Positions 19,306-30,310 are shown, counted from the stretch's first letter. The stretch: DNA of 64,000 nt from Paenibacillus sonchi (GCF_016772475.1 NZ_CP068595.1:3968001-4032000); one strand, 5' to 3'. Notes: generated by a model from the sequence alone, not told the origin. Numbers and translations: made by a program.

Positions 19306-21543
19306 TACGCTGGTGGAATGGAATCAAATCGTCATGGCATCACTCCTTCAGCCTATTGTGGCTGATGGTCATTGCCCGGCAGTGGGTTTCCTACACAGAG
19401 CCTTACTGGCTGGAAGTAACAACCGCCGCGGTACTGCTTACCCTGACTTTTGCGGCAGTTATTGAAATTCTTATACCTGTCAAAATGATCTACCGGCTGC
19501 TGCTTGAAGCTGTTGCAGGGGTATACCTTACCTACCGCATGATCCTGCATTACGGAACCTATGTTCCCGATCCCTGGCTGCCGGGGCTTCGTGAGAGGCT
19601 GCCCGATATCATGTTGCAAATGACGCCGTACATCTGGTTCGCGCTGGGGGCGCTTGTTCTGCTTCTGCTGTCCTCCTGGTGGGTATCCTCGAAGCCGCGG
19701 ATCCTGATGTTTACTGGAATGAACATCTCGGCGTTTGCTGCGCTGGACTCTTTTACTTCTTCTATTCTATGGCAAGAGGTAGCCTGGACCGTATTTGCCG
19801 GCATGGGCTGGCTGGTTACCCAGCATTTAAGAAGCTTTCAGCTGCATTATCCGCGCGGCTGGACCCAGCTGCTGAAATATCCTTTTAAAATCGCGGTTAA
19901 TGTAGCCATTATCTTCTCTTTAGTGATTATTACCGGTGTAAATATGCCTGAAGTGCGTCCGACGCTGACGGACCCTTATACCGCATGGCAGGAATGGAAC
20001 GGCAACGGAACCAGTCCGGGTTCCAAAACCGCCGGGTCGTCCGATAACGGAAACGGTACAGCCTCTGCAGGCAGTACAACCTCCGGGTACAGTACGGATG
20101 ACAATAATCTGGGCGGTGGCTTCAATTTCGATTATTCGCCAGTGATGACTGTAACCGCGGATCTGCGCACGTATATGCGCGGAGAGACCCGCAGCGTCTA
20201 TTCAGGCTCGGGCTGGAGCGACGACAACCCGTTCACCAGAGGAGACCTGAAAGGGGGCGTGGTCGGGCAGCCGCTGGAGCAGGATAGGGGATCCAAGGTC
20301 CAGACAAGGGAGCTGAAGCAGACCGTAAAGATACTGGGGGAATTCTTATCCGGTGCTGTTCGGGGGGCTGTCCATTTCCAAGGTTAATTCGGTGAATGGC
20401 GCGGATTCCAGCAGCAGTCTGCTCTGGAGAAGCGAGGGCAGCGAGCTGCTGTGGGAATCTGTGGAGAACAGCAGAGCGTATCCGAGAGAATATGTGCTGA
20501 CCTCCCAGGTGCCTGTTATTCCCATACAGGAACTGAACAAGCAGACCTATGAGCAGCTTTATGGCGGGCTGGATATGGATCAGCAGTATCTGCAGCTTCC
20601 CGGAAATTTCCCGGAGCGGGTCAGAGAGCTGGCGGAAAAGGTTACAGCGCAGGGGAAGACGCCTTATGAGAAAATAGCGCTTCTGCAGCAATATTTGCAG
20701 CAGTCCTTTCCCTACACCAATCAGCCGGATCTGTCACGGCGCAAAAGCAAAGACCTTGTGGAAAGCTTCCTGTTCGAGATTATGGAAGGCTATTGCGACT
20801 ATTATTCCACTGCGCTTGTGACCATGGCCCGTTCACTGGATATCCCGGCCCGCTGGGTGAAGGGTTATGCGCCAGGCGAGCAGGCCGAGCTTCCGGACAA
20901 CCTTGCCGTTCAGCAGGGAGGCGCTGTGCTTAATAATAACTATACGATTACCAACGCGGATGCCCATTCCTGGGCGGAGGTTTATTTTGGGGACTACGGC
21001 TGGATTCCGGTCGAGGCGACTCCGGGGTTCGCGGCTCCATTGCTGGCACAAAGCGAAGATACCGCGCCGCAAGCGACCGCCGCACCTGAAGAAGACCAAC
21101 CCCGGCCGGAACAGGTAGAAGTGAATAAGGGAACGCAGGAGCAGGGCTTTCATCTGAAAATATGGATCGTGGCAGCGGCTGCGGCTGTGCTCCTGGCGTG
21201 GGCAGGGTTCCTGCTCTGGCAGCGCCGGTTCACCCTTCGCTTCTTCCTGCAGCGGCTGCGCAACGGCCAGCCGCTGTCGGCGGTTCAAAAAGTTGAAGCG
21301 GAAACCGCGCGTTGGGTAAGGTATGCCCGCAGGAAGGGCATGCTGAAGGAAGAGCATGAAACACTCCGCGAATCCGTGGACCGCTGGAGCCATGAGCGCC
21401 CTGCGGCTTCCGGCAATCTCACGGCGCTGCTGCGCATGTTCGAACGGGCAAAATACAGCCCCGAGGTTATTGAAGACAAAGACTGGCGCAGCGTGTATAC
21501 TGAAGCTTTGCGGCTGCGCAAAAGCATCAGGTCCGGCAAGTGA
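19302..21543 (+). CDS. Transglutaminase-like TgpA-type membrane protein (frameshifted)
   Basis: About six N-terminal membrane segments (residues 1-230) precede an extracellular Gly/Ser-rich linker and a transglutaminase-like domain. The Cys (GYCDYYSTALVTMARSLDIPAR), His (NADAHSWAEVYF) and Asp (GWIPVEATPGF region) core is followed by a further TM helix near 21165-21225 and a basic cytoplasmic tail (DUF4129-like position). The frame breaks near 20336-20340, where one extra G in CTGGGGG is the simplest explanation; removing it gives KILGNSYPVLFGG. Repaired length is about 746 aa. It is the third member of the MoxR/DUF58 operon. The substrate is unknown. Confidence 0.85.
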
Positions 21544-21632
21544 TGCAGCGGGCATACCATGGCCGCTGCAGATTCATTTGCGAAGCGCAAAGAGTATGAT
21601 ATAGTTTTTCGTAAGAAATCGAGGTGAACGTA

Positions 21633-22160
21633 TTGTTTGAAAGGTTAGTGCCCAAACTCCGGGTGAACACGGTATTCGATATTGCTCTTGAGGAGCTGTA
21701 CGCTCTGGGCTACCGTGGCATCATTACGGATCTGGATAATACGCTGGTTGGCGCCAAAGCGCCTCTGGCGACCCCCGAGCTGCTGTTATGGTTCGCAAAG
21801 GTGAAGGAGCTTGGCTTCAAGCTCATTATTGTGTCGAACAATAACATGGACCGGGTGTCACGCTTTGCCACGCCGCTTAATATTGAGTTCGTGCATCAGG
21901 CCCGCAAGCCCAGCAATACTCCATTCCTGAAAGCAATGAAGCAGATGGGGCTAACGCCGGAACAGACGATTGTGGTCGGCGATCAGATGCTGACCGACGT
22001 CTACGGCGGCAACCGGCTGGGATTGTATACGGTATTGGTATTGCCTATCTCCGTTAAGGATGAAGGGATCGGCACGAGAATCAACCGCAGGGTGGAGCGG
22101 ATTGCAACGACACGGCTGCGCAAGCAAGGATTGTGGCACGAGGAGGATAAACCTGAATGA
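21633..22160 (+). CDS. yqeG: YqeG family HAD-type phosphatase
   Basis: This HAD-superfamily phosphatase of about 175 aa has motif I DLDNTL, motif II SNN and motif III/IV VGDQMLTDVYGG. It is related to mitochondrial PGP phosphatase, but its role in Bacillales is not settled. The TTG at 21633 is the preferred start because GAGGTGA lies at proper spacing; an in-frame GTG at 21624 is part of that same ribosome site. It overlaps yqeH by four bases and opens the conserved yqe cluster. Confidence 0.92.
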   Translation: MFERLVPKLRVNTVFDIALEELYALGYRGIITDLDNTLVGAKAPLATPELLLWFAKVKELGFKLIIVSNNNMDRVSRFATPLNIEFVHQARKPSNTPFLKAMKQMGLTPEQTIVVGDQMLTDVYGGNRLGLYTVLVLPISVKDEGIGTRINRRVERIATTRLRKQGLWHEEDKPE

Positions 22161-23284
22161 ATTCAATGAATGAAACGAAGCGCCCTGAGAAATGCAGCGG
22201 CTGCGGCATTAAGCTGCAGACCGCGGATAAGGACCTTCCGGGCTATATTCCAGGGGTGGCATTTGAGCGGGAGCCCGTGATCTGCCAGCGCTGTTTCCGT
22301 ATTAAGAACTATAATGAAGCTTCTTCCGTATCCGTGGATCAGGATGAGTTCCTGCATCTGCTGAGCGGCGTCGGCGAGAAAAATGCGCTTGTCATTCATA
22401 TTGTCGACCTTTTTGACTTTGAGGGCAGCCTGATCTCCGGCCTGCAGCGGTTTGTGGGCAATAATCCGGTCATTCTGGCAGTCAATAAAAGCGATTTGCT
22501 GCCCAAGGTGACGAACTGGAACAAGCTGCGCAACTGGATGCAGCAGCGCTGCAAGGAGCATGGCCTGCGGACGGCGGAGATTGTGCTCTGCAGCGCCAAG
22601 CGCAACCAGGGCTTTGACCGTCTGCTGGAGGCAGTGTCTGAGCTGCGCGGACAGCGCGATGTGTATGTGGTCGGCGCAACCAATGTCGGCAAGTCTACGC
22701 TGATTAACCGGCTCATCTCCGATTACAGCGATCTGGAGCAGGAGCTGACCACCTCCCGTTATCCGGGAACCACGCTGGATACTGTGAAGATTCCTCTGGA
22801 TGACGGGCACTATATCATCGACACACCTGGGATTGTATACCCTTGGCGCTACAGTGAACTGGTGGAACGCAAGGATCTGGGAGCAGTGATGCCCGAGAAT
22901 CCGCTGAAGCCGGCCGTATATCAGCTGAACGAGGGACAGTCGCTGTTCTTCGGCGGGCTGGGCCGTTTTGATTTCGTGAAGGGGGAACGTCAGTCCTTCA
23001 CCTGCTACATCAGCGGAACGCTGAAGATTCACCGCACGAAGCTGGAACGTGCGGATTCCCTCTATCAGGAGCACCGGGGAGAACTGCTGTCTCCGCCGGG
23101 AACCGCAGACATGGACAAGCTGCCGCAGTGGCAGCGCCACGAGTTCCGCATCGGCCGGAACAGCCAGAGTGATCTGTTCATCTCCGGCCTGGGCTGGATC
23201 AAAGTGAACGGAACAGGCGGAGCGGTTGTGGCTGTTCATATCCCGAAGGGCATTAAGGTTCTGACCCGCCCATCGCTGATCTGA
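22157..23284 (+). CDS. yqeH: Ribosome biogenesis GTPase YqeH
   Basis: This circularly permuted GTPase is needed for 30S subunit assembly. The 375-aa protein starts with a treble-clef zinc finger (CSGCG ... CQRC). The G motifs follow in permuted order: NKSD (G4), then GATNVGKSTLINR (G1), then DTPG (G3). The C-terminal domain binds RNA or partner proteins. Position between yqeG and aroE is the Bacillales arrangement. Confidence 0.95.
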   Translation: MNSMNETKRPEKCSGCGIKLQTADKDLPGYIPGVAFEREPVICQRCFRIKNYNEASSVSVDQDEFLHLLSGVGEKNALVIHIVDLFDFEGSLISGLQRFVGNNPVILAVNKSDLLPKVTNWNKLRNWMQQRCKEHGLRTAEIVLCSAKRNQGFDRLLEAVSELRGQRDVYVVGATNVGKSTLINRLISDYSDLEQELTTSRYPGTTLDTVKIPLDDGHYIIDTPGIVYPWRYSELVERKDLGAVMPENPLKPAVYQLNEGQSLFFGGLGRFDFVKGERQSFTCYISGTLKIHRTKLERADSLYQEHRGELLSPPGTADMDKLPQWQRHEFRIGRNSQSDLFISGLGWIKVNGTGGAVVAVHIPKGIKVLTRPSLI

Positions 23285-23306
23285 TCTATAGGAGGGCGAA
23301 TACGCT

Positions 23307-24176
23307 GTGACAACTGCAAACGGCCAGTACTGGAACAAGGATATACTGCTGGGGGTAATGGGTGATCCTATCGCCCATACCAAATCCCCGCTTATGCATA
23401 CAGCGGCCTTGAAGGCGCTCGGCATTCCGGGAGCCTATGTGCCGCTGCATATTGCCCCCGGCCACTTGGGTGAAGCCATTGAGGCAATCCGTACATTGGG
23501 ATTCCGCGGGGTGAACGTGACGATTCCGCATAAGGTAGCGGTGATGGAATATATGGACAGGATTGATGACAGCGCGGTGGCTGTCGGAGCGGTCAACACG
23601 GTGGTCAATGACGATGGCATTCTGACCGGATACAATACGGACGGGATTGGTTATGTCCGCTCGCTGAAAGCGGAAGCAACGCCGGATTTGGCAGGCTCCC
23701 GGATTCTTGTCATCGGGGCCGGCGGGGCGGCACGAGGGATTATTGCCGCGCTGCTGCTGGAACATCCGGCGGCAGTGGTGATTGCCAACCGGACGGTGGA
23801 GAAGTCGAAGCAGCTGGCGGAGGCTTTTCAGGGCAAAGGTACGGTTAATGGCATCGGAAACGATGAGATCGCAGCCCATATTGCGGATATGGATATTGTA
23901 ATTAATACGACCTCCGTAGGCATGTACCCCCATATAGACGCTATGCCAATCGACCCCGCCTTACTCCGTGAAGGCATGATTGTCAGTGATTTGATCTACA
24001 ATCCGCTGCAGACCAGGCTGCTTACGGAGAGCCGTCAGCGGGGCTGCCGGATACACGGCGGCCTGGGCATGTTCGTCTACCAGGGAGCTTATTCGCTTGA
24101 GTACTGGACCGGCCGGAGCGCTCCGGTGGATATCATGCGGCAGACAATTATAGATTGTCTCGGCGGCAGCGCCTAA
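23307..24176 (+). CDS. aroE: Shikimate dehydrogenase
   Basis: It reduces 3-dehydroshikimate to shikimate with NADPH in aromatic amino-acid synthesis. The 289-aa protein has the substrate site GDPIAHTKSPLMHTAA, catalytic Lys in NVTIPHK, NTDGIG, the nucleotide loop VIGAGGAARG, the NADP-preferring ANRT stretch and the late GLGMFVYQGA. The start is GTG at 23307 after AGGAGGG. Confidence 0.95.
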   Translation: MTTANGQYWNKDILLGVMGDPIAHTKSPLMHTAALKALGIPGAYVPLHIAPGHLGEAIEAIRTLGFRGVNVTIPHKVAVMEYMDRIDDSAVAVGAVNTVVNDDGILTGYNTDGIGYVRSLKAEATPDLAGSRILVIGAGGAARGIIAALLLEHPAAVVIANRTVEKSKQLAEAFQGKGTVNGIGNDEIAAHIADMDIVINTTSVGMYPHIDAMPIDPALLREGMIVSDLIYNPLQTRLLTESRQRGCRIHGGLGMFVYQGAYSLEYWTGRSAPVDIMRQTIIDCLGGSA

Positions 24177-24309
24177 TCCTCAACTCTTCCGGTGCTGCTT
24201 GCATATCTTCTCTACAGGGATATCTTTTCCGCCAGCTTCATCAAATAGGGTTCATTAGTTTATTGCAATTAGGGTAATAATATTTGTTAATTAAGGAGCT
24301 TGTTCATTT

Positions 24310-24603
24310 ATGTTAACTGGAAAACAAAAACGCTATCTCCGCTCGCTGGCGCATCATCTGGATGCCGTATTTCAAGTCGGCAAAGGCGGGGTCAACGACC
24401 ATCTGGTCCGCCATATTGAAGAAGCGATTGAAAAACGGGAGCTGATGAAGATCAGCGTGCTGAACAACAATGCGGATGATCCGAAGGAGATCGGCGCCGC
24501 ACTTGCGGAGCAGTCAGGTTCTGAACTGGTGCAAGTCATCGGCAAGACGATCATTCTGTACAAGGAATCACGCGACAACAAAACCATCGAGCTGCCCCGC
24601 TAA
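24310..24603 (+). CDS. yhbY: CRM-domain RNA-binding protein YhbY
   Basis: This 97-aa single CRM-domain protein associates with pre-50S ribosomal particles in other bacteria. The signature GKGGVNDHLVRHIEEAIEKRELMKI contains the GxxG RNA-binding loop. It is called yqeI in B. subtilis. AAGGAG lies 11 bases upstream of the ATG. The 130-bp gap after aroE may hold a secondary promoter. Confidence 0.93.
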   Translation: MLTGKQKRYLRSLAHHLDAVFQVGKGGVNDHLVRHIEEAIEKRELMKISVLNNNADDPKEIGAALAEQSGSELVQVIGKTIILYKESRDNKTIELPR

Positions 24604-24665
24604 AAGCGGCTCCGCAGCTTGCGGGAGCGTGCAGTTTACCCTGATAATAAGAGGAGGTAGACCTC

Positions 24666-25268
24666 TTGAGAGTTGGAATTATGGGAGGGACCTTTGATCC
24701 TCTTCATATCGGCCATATGATGGCAGCGGAGACTGCCAGGGAGTCCTACGCACTGGAAGAGGTATGGTTCATGCCTTCGCATATTCCGCCGCATAAGCAT
24801 GAGGCCGGTGCGTCGGGCGAGGAACGGCTGGCCATGGTGGAGGGTGCTGTCAGGAATCATGCCGCTTTTGGCATTCTGGACCTCGAAATCGCCAGGGGCG
24901 GCGTATCCTACACCTATGAAACGATTACCTTGCTGCAGAAGGAATATCCGGAGCATGAATTTTTTTTCATTGTGGGCGCGGACATGGTCCAGTATCTGCC
25001 GAAGTGGCACGGAATTGAAGAACTGGTGCGGCGCCTGACCTTTATCGGGGTAGGACGGCCTGGCACACCGCTGGATCTTGCGGCCTTACCCGGCTTCATT
25101 GCCGAGAAAGTGCTGCTGGCGGACATGCCGCTCGTGGATATCTCTTCAACGATGCTTAGGGCCAGGGCCGCCGAAGGCAAGTCTATCCGCTATATGGTGC
25201 CGGATGCTGTATATGATTATGTTCAAAGGAGTGGATTGTATGGCACTCAGCCGCGAAGCGCTGATTGA
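24666..25268 (+). CDS. nadD: Nicotinate-nucleotide adenylyltransferase
   Basis: It joins ATP and nicotinate mononucleotide to form deamido-NAD in NAD synthesis. The 200-aa protein has the nucleotidyltransferase motif GGTFDPLHIGHMM at the N-terminus and ISSTMLRAR near the C-terminus. The start is TTG at 24666 preceded by GAGGAGG. Its 3' end overlaps yqeK by 29 bases. Confidence 0.95.
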   Translation: MRVGIMGGTFDPLHIGHMMAAETARESYALEEVWFMPSHIPPHKHEAGASGEERLAMVEGAVRNHAAFGILDLEIARGGVSYTYETITLLQKEYPEHEFFFIVGADMVQYLPKWHGIEELVRRLTFIGVGRPGTPLDLAALPGFIAEKVLLADMPLVDISSTMLRARAAEGKSIRYMVPDAVYDYVQRSGLYGTQPRSAD

Positions 25269-25818
25269 AGCCGTCTCCGCACAGATGCCCGACAAACGCT
25301 GGAAGCACACACTGGGCGTGATGGAGACATCGGTGAAGCTGGCAGAACGTTACGGCGGTGACCCCGTCCGTGCCGAAACGGCGGCGATTCTGCATGATGT
25401 GGCCAAATACTGGCCGGTCGAACGAATGAAGGAGATCATTGAGGCAAACGGGCTGTCCGCCGAGCTGCTGAGCTATGACAAGCAGCTGTGGCATGCGGAG
25501 GTAGGCGCTTTTGTGGCCGGGGATGAATACGGGATTACCGATCCTGAGGTGCTGGATGCTATACGGTACCATACCTCCGGGCGCGAGAACATGGGCCTGC
25601 TGGAGAAGATCGTATGTCTCGCTGATTATATTGAACCGGGGCGGGATTTTCCGGGGGTAGATCATATCCGCAAGCTGTCCAAGGCAAGTCTGGAGGAAGG
25701 GCTGCTGGCCGGATTCGACTCCACGATCAGCCTGCTGCTGCAGAAGCGGCAGATTGTGTTTCCGCTCACCGTACTGGCCCGCAACGACCTAGTAAGAATA
25801 TTGGAGGATAAAATATGA
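25240..25818 (+). CDS. yqeK: HD-domain hydrolase YqeK (predicted Ap4A hydrolase)
   Basis: This 192-aa HD-domain protein has HTLGVMETS, the metal pair in ILHDVAKYWP, and a later YHTSGRENM and CLADYIEPGR. YqeK proteins have been shown to hydrolyse diadenosine tetraphosphate symmetrically. The frame stays open further upstream inside nadD, but the ATG at 25240 has AAAGGAGTG before it and matches the family N-terminus. It overlaps rsfS by four bases. Confidence 0.93.
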   Translation: MALSREALIEAVSAQMPDKRWKHTLGVMETSVKLAERYGGDPVRAETAAILHDVAKYWPVERMKEIIEANGLSAELLSYDKQLWHAEVGAFVAGDEYGITDPEVLDAIRYHTSGRENMGLLEKIVCLADYIEPGRDFPGVDHIRKLSKASLEEGLLAGFDSTISLLLQKRQIVFPLTVLARNDLVRILEDKI

Positions 25819-26162
25819 CGATAGAATCAAGCAAGCTTTTGCAATTGGCCCTTAAGGCCGCCGAAGATAAAAAAGCAATGAATGTGGTTGCGCTTGACCT
25901 GCGCAGCGTGTCACCGATCAGCGACTATTTTGTCATCTGCCACGGGAATTCCGACACACAGGTACAGGCTATTGCCACAGAAGTACGCAAGGTGGTTCAT
26001 GAAGCCGGCGGCGTAATCCGCGGCATTGAAGGCATGGATGCAGCCCGCTGGGTCCTAATGGATCTGGGAGACGTGATTGTGCATGTCTTCCACCGCGATG
26101 AGCGTGAATATTACAACATCGAGCGTCTGTGGTCCGACGCCAAGGTTGTGGAAACCGTATGA
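25815..26162 (+). CDS. rsfS: Ribosome silencing factor RsfS
   Basis: It binds uL14 on the 50S subunit and blocks subunit joining when nutrients run out. The 115-aa protein has the family core DYFVICHGNSDTQVQAIA and GDVIVHVFHRDEREYYNIERLW. The next gene starts inside its last codons, so the two are co-translated. Confidence 0.95.
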   Translation: MTIESSKLLQLALKAAEDKKAMNVVALDLRSVSPISDYFVICHGNSDTQVQAIATEVRKVVHEAGGVIRGIEGMDAARWVLMDLGDVIVHVFHRDEREYYNIERLWSDAKVVETV

Positions 26163-27094
26163 GTCTGATTGCCGGAACTACGGTTACATTGGAAGTTTTG
26201 CGTGAGGTGTCCCCTTACGGGTACTTCCTGGGCGCGGGTGGCCAGGAAGTCATGCTGCACTATACGGAACTCGTTGGCAGCAAGCCTAAGACTGGAGACA
26301 AGGTGGAGGTATTCATCTTCTTCGATACGGAGGACCGCCTGGCGGCCACAATGAAGAAGCCGTTCCTGACCCTGGGCGAGATGGCCCTGCTGGAAGTGGC
26401 GGACATTCATCCCCGCCTGGGCTGCTTCCTGGAGATGGGGCTGGGACGGCAGCTCCTGCTGCCGATCCGTGAGCTCCCGGAGCTGGTTGAGCTGCGTCCG
26501 CAGGTAGGCGACAAGGTATTTGTGCTCATGGAGCATGACAAGCAGGGGCGTCTGCGCGCCAAGCTGGCCGGGGAGCAGGAGCTTGCCCCGCTTGCTCTTC
26601 CTGCGCCTGCCTCCTGGATGGGGCAGACGGTTAAGGCCCGCGTGTACAAGCCGCTGCAGATGGGGACCTTTGTGCTTGTGGACGGCGGTGTGCTGGGCTT
26701 TGGAATCATCGGCATGGTCCATTCCTCCGAACGCAGCCGCCTGCTGCGGCTCGGCGAGGAGTTCGAGGCCCGCGTCTCCCATATCCGTGAGGACGGCCGG
26801 GTGAATCTGTCCATGTCGCAGCGCAAGGAAATCGGCCGGGATGTTGATTCCGCCGCGCTGCTGGACTTCCTGAAGGAACGTCCGGGCAGAGCGATGCCGT
26901 ATTCGGATGCCACACCGCCGGAGATCATCAAGCAGCGGTTTGGCATCAGCAAGTCGGCATTCAAGCGTGCCCTCGGCAAGCTGATGAAGGAAGGTCTTGT
27001 TACGCAAAAGGAGAATTGGACCTATCTGGCCCGCAGCGAAGAGGATGGAGCGGATCAAGGACAGTCCAAGGACAACGGGGTGCCCGAATCATAA
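26159..27094 (+). CDS. cvfB: S1-type RNA-binding protein CvfB/YitL
   Basis: This 311-aa protein has three S1/OB-like repeats (about residues 4-60, 68-130 and 145-215; third with FVLVDGGVLGFGIIGMVHSSE and VNLSMSQRKE) and a C-terminal winged helix (IIKQRFGISKSAFKRALGKLMKEGLV). CvfB influences virulence and RNA metabolism in Staphylococcus. Start ATG 26159 overlaps the rsfS stop. In B. subtilis rsfS is followed directly by yqeM, so cvfB is an insertion into the cluster here. Confidence 0.9.
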   Translation: MSLIAGTTVTLEVLREVSPYGYFLGAGGQEVMLHYTELVGSKPKTGDKVEVFIFFDTEDRLAATMKKPFLTLGEMALLEVADIHPRLGCFLEMGLGRQLLLPIRELPELVELRPQVGDKVFVLMEHDKQGRLRAKLAGEQELAPLALPAPASWMGQTVKARVYKPLQMGTFVLVDGGVLGFGIIGMVHSSERSRLLRLGEEFEARVSHIREDGRVNLSMSQRKEIGRDVDSAALLDFLKERPGRAMPYSDATPPEIIKQRFGISKSAFKRALGKLMKEGLVTQKENWTYLARSEEDGADQGQSKDNGVPES

Positions 27095-27223
27095 CGGGCA
27101 CTGTAAGCTGATGGCCTGCTCGTAATAAGGCCGCAGGGACTTAAGGAGCGTCAACGGCCGGAAGCCTCAACCTTCTCTGCAGTCACGATCAACGATTTAC
27201 AGAAAGAAAGTCGGTGTAAGCCA

Positions 27224-27994
27224 GTGTCTTCCTATGGGAAATTTGCATATGTATACGATGAACTGATGGCGGATATGCCGTATCCGGATTGGCTGGCCTT
27301 TGCGGAGACGGCATGGAGCAAATACGGCAAGCCCTTGACGGTTGCAGAGCTGGGATGCGGAACCGGAAGCATCACCATTCCGCTCGCGGCCTCCGGCTAC
27401 CACATGACGGGAATTGACCTGTCTTCGGATATGCTCTCCGTGGCACAGATGAAGATGGAGCGCCATCCGCAGGGGCGGCGTTTTCTGCGCGAGGGCAGTG
27501 TGCGCTGGGTTCGGCAGAACATGAAGGAATGGGAGCTGCCGGAACCGGTCGATTCAGTCATTTCCTTTTGCGATTGCTTGAATTATGTGCTGGAAGAGCG
27601 GGATATCACCTCCGTATTTGAATGCACCTATGCCGGTCTTAAGGCCGGAGGCACCTTCCTGTTCGATGTGCATCATCCGAATACACTCATCCGTTATGAG
27701 GAGGAGCAGCCGTTTGTGCTGGACGAGCCTGCGGTATCGTATATCTGGACCTGTGAAATGGATGTCCCGCGCCGGGAGATTGAGCATCATCTGTCCATCT
27801 TCGCCCGTGAAGAAGGAGGGAGCGGCCTATACCGCCGTTTTGAAGAGACGCACATCCAGCGGGCCTATGACCCGGAATGGATGGCAGAAGAGCTGCGGAA
27901 GGCAGGCTTCAGTGAAGTGAAGGTCTACGCCGATTTTGAGTGGGTGGAGGCCGACGACAGCGCCGGACGGCTGTTCTATGTAGCGGTCAAATAA
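27224..27994 (+). CDS. yqeM: Class I SAM-dependent methyltransferase YqeM
   Basis: This 256-aa putative methyltransferase has the SAM-binding loop VAELGCGTGSITIPLAASG, acidic strand-2 end GIDLSSDML and FDVHHPN. The substrate is unknown. The start is GTG at 27224 with a weak ribosome site. About 130 bp without a gene separates it from cvfB. A terminator follows, ending the cluster. Confidence 0.88.
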   Translation: MSSYGKFAYVYDELMADMPYPDWLAFAETAWSKYGKPLTVAELGCGTGSITIPLAASGYHMTGIDLSSDMLSVAQMKMERHPQGRRFLREGSVRWVRQNMKEWELPEPVDSVISFCDCLNYVLEERDITSVFECTYAGLKAGGTFLFDVHHPNTLIRYEEEQPFVLDEPAVSYIWTCEMDVPRREIEHHLSIFAREEGGSGLYRRFEETHIQRAYDPEWMAEELRKAGFSEVKVYADFEWVEADDSAGRLFYVAVK

Positions 27995-28007
27995 ACAATA
28001 GCTGATG

Positions 28008-28037
28008 AAGGTCCTACCATTCAGGGAGGGCCTTTTT
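28008..28037 (+). terminator. Terminator of the yqe cluster
   Basis: AAGGTCCTACC and GGGAGGGCCTT pair with small mismatches and are followed by TTTTT. A second hairpin, GGCGTGCC-cgga-GGCACGCC, follows at 28046-28065 and may serve the convergent gene. Confidence 0.75.
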
Positions 28038-28080
28038 GCTGTTTAGGCGTGCCCGGAGGCACGCCTTATTATAAAAACTA

Positions 28081-29073
<993 letters not shown>

Positions 29074-29092
29074 TTTTGTTCCTCCCTAAATA

Positions 29093-29761
29093 ATGAAAAT
29101 CAGATTGTTATCACCCGAGTGTTTAAAGCCTAGGAACAAAAAACATAATATCAGATTGTTATTACACGTTAGAAAAAATGGGTTTCAAGGTTTGAAAATG
29201 GACGAAATCTCAAAAATTATGGATATAAGCAGGGCGACTTTATATAAATATTTCTCCACCAAAGAAGATATTATTACGTTTATTGTGAGTTCTTTTGTCG
29301 AATACATCCACGAGATTATTGAAGATTCTGACTCTAATCAAGTATTCGTTCAGCGATTTCAGCAAACATTTGAACAAACAATCTTATTAAAAGAGTACAT
29401 CACAGACATTTTCCTAAGGGAACTTGAAAATAGTTACCCTGAGAACTATGAGCGACTAAAAGAAGCCATGAAGCAACGAGAAGATCAGGAATTGGCTTTT
29501 TATGATGATGGAATAAAAGAGGGTTTTTTTAATAAGATTGATGGCAGGCTTATCATTATGCAAGATGAGATTCTAAGTAACATTTTAGATGTAAAGTACT
29601 TGATGGAGAACCATTTGACCGTGTATCAGGTGCTATTTGACTATTACAATCTAAAGAAATTTCAGTTGTTTAAACCTGATAAAATTAAAATGATAGATGA
29701 CAACTTGATGATCCCTAGAATTGAGCATATGGCACAAAAAATTTCAAAAAACTTGTATTAA
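29093..29761 (+). CDS. TetR/AcrR family transcriptional regulator
   Basis: This 222-aa regulator has an N-terminal helix-turn-helix (GLKMDEISKIMDISRATLYKYFSTKEDII, about residues 33-62) typical of TetR repressors. The C-terminal ligand domain is helical and not assignable. AT-rich like the divergent aldo/keto reductase, which it probably regulates from the shared intergenic region. The first 25 residues are poorly family-like, so the true start could be later than the ATG at 29093. Confidence 0.8.
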   Translation: MKIRLLSPECLKPRNKKHNIRLLLHVRKNGFQGLKMDEISKIMDISRATLYKYFSTKEDIITFIVSSFVEYIHEIIEDSDSNQVFVQRFQQTFEQTILLKEYITDIFLRELENSYPENYERLKEAMKQREDQELAFYDDGIKEGFFNKIDGRLIIMQDEILSNILDVKYLMENHLTVYQVLFDYYNLKKFQLFKPDKIKMIDDNLMIPRIEHMAQKISKNLY

Positions 29762-29769
29762 ACTTAGCA

Positions 29770-30138
29770 TTGAGGATTAATTGTCCATGTCAAAAGCAAG
29801 GAATACAGACTTGCCTACTGAAGCAATTGCTGTTGGTCAATTTATCTGATGTACGAGGTTTTTTATTGAAAGCGGACATTGACAAGAACACAGCGTTCTC
29901 GGAATTATCTGTAAAGGCGTTAAAGAACATAAAGTGCTGTGCGATTACAATCAGTGGTTTATATGTATTAGGTTTGCCACTCTTTCGTTTTATAGCGAAG
30001 AAAGTGGACCCTCCTATTGGATTAATGGGGCTCATTATCATTTTTGCTTCGTTGGTTATCACCGTTTTTGCTGCTATCCTCCAACGGCTTCTACAAGAAG
30101 CGATTAACATATAATCAGAAAATGATTTGACGGGCTGA
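29770..30138 (+). pseudogene. DUF2975 (YoaS-like) membrane protein remnant
   Basis: The stretch FSELSVKALKNIKCCAITISGLY followed by KKVDPPIGLMGLIIIFASLVITVFAAILQRLLQEA matches the C-terminal half of DUF2975 proteins. The N-terminal membrane segments are missing. An in-frame TAA at 30112 precedes the usual tail (SENDLT), which then reads to 30138. Together with the truncated regulator that follows, this is a decayed yoaS-yozG-type pair. Confidence 0.6.
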
Positions 30139-30148
30139 GGTGGGGAAT

Positions 30149-30310
30149 ATGACGATTATCATTAATATTGATGTGATTAAACGTTTTTCAAAGCTGAGTA
30201 ATCTCCAATTCATAACCCCCGTTAAATCAACAACTCCAATCGTGAGTGGACCACGTAAAGTGCCTCAGAGGACCCGGGAGATAATTGCACGGTCAACCTC
30301 CATGTCTTAA
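30149..30310 (+). pseudogene. Truncated YozG-like Cro/C1 regulator
   Basis: A 53-aa frame begins MTIIINIDV, the characteristic N-terminus of YozG-type HTH proteins that partner DUF2975 genes. After about nine residues the similarity is lost, so the HTH itself is missing. GGTGGGG lies just upstream. Bases 30311-30430 show no further gene. Confidence 0.45.

Noticed and set aside
22163..23425. 420-aa reading frame on the minus strand
   Set aside because: It is the shadow of yqeH and the start of aroE; no family resemblance.
28046..28065. GGCGTGCC hairpin as an intron or recombination attachment site
   Set aside because: It lies between converging genes and is better explained as a termination or 3'-end hairpin.
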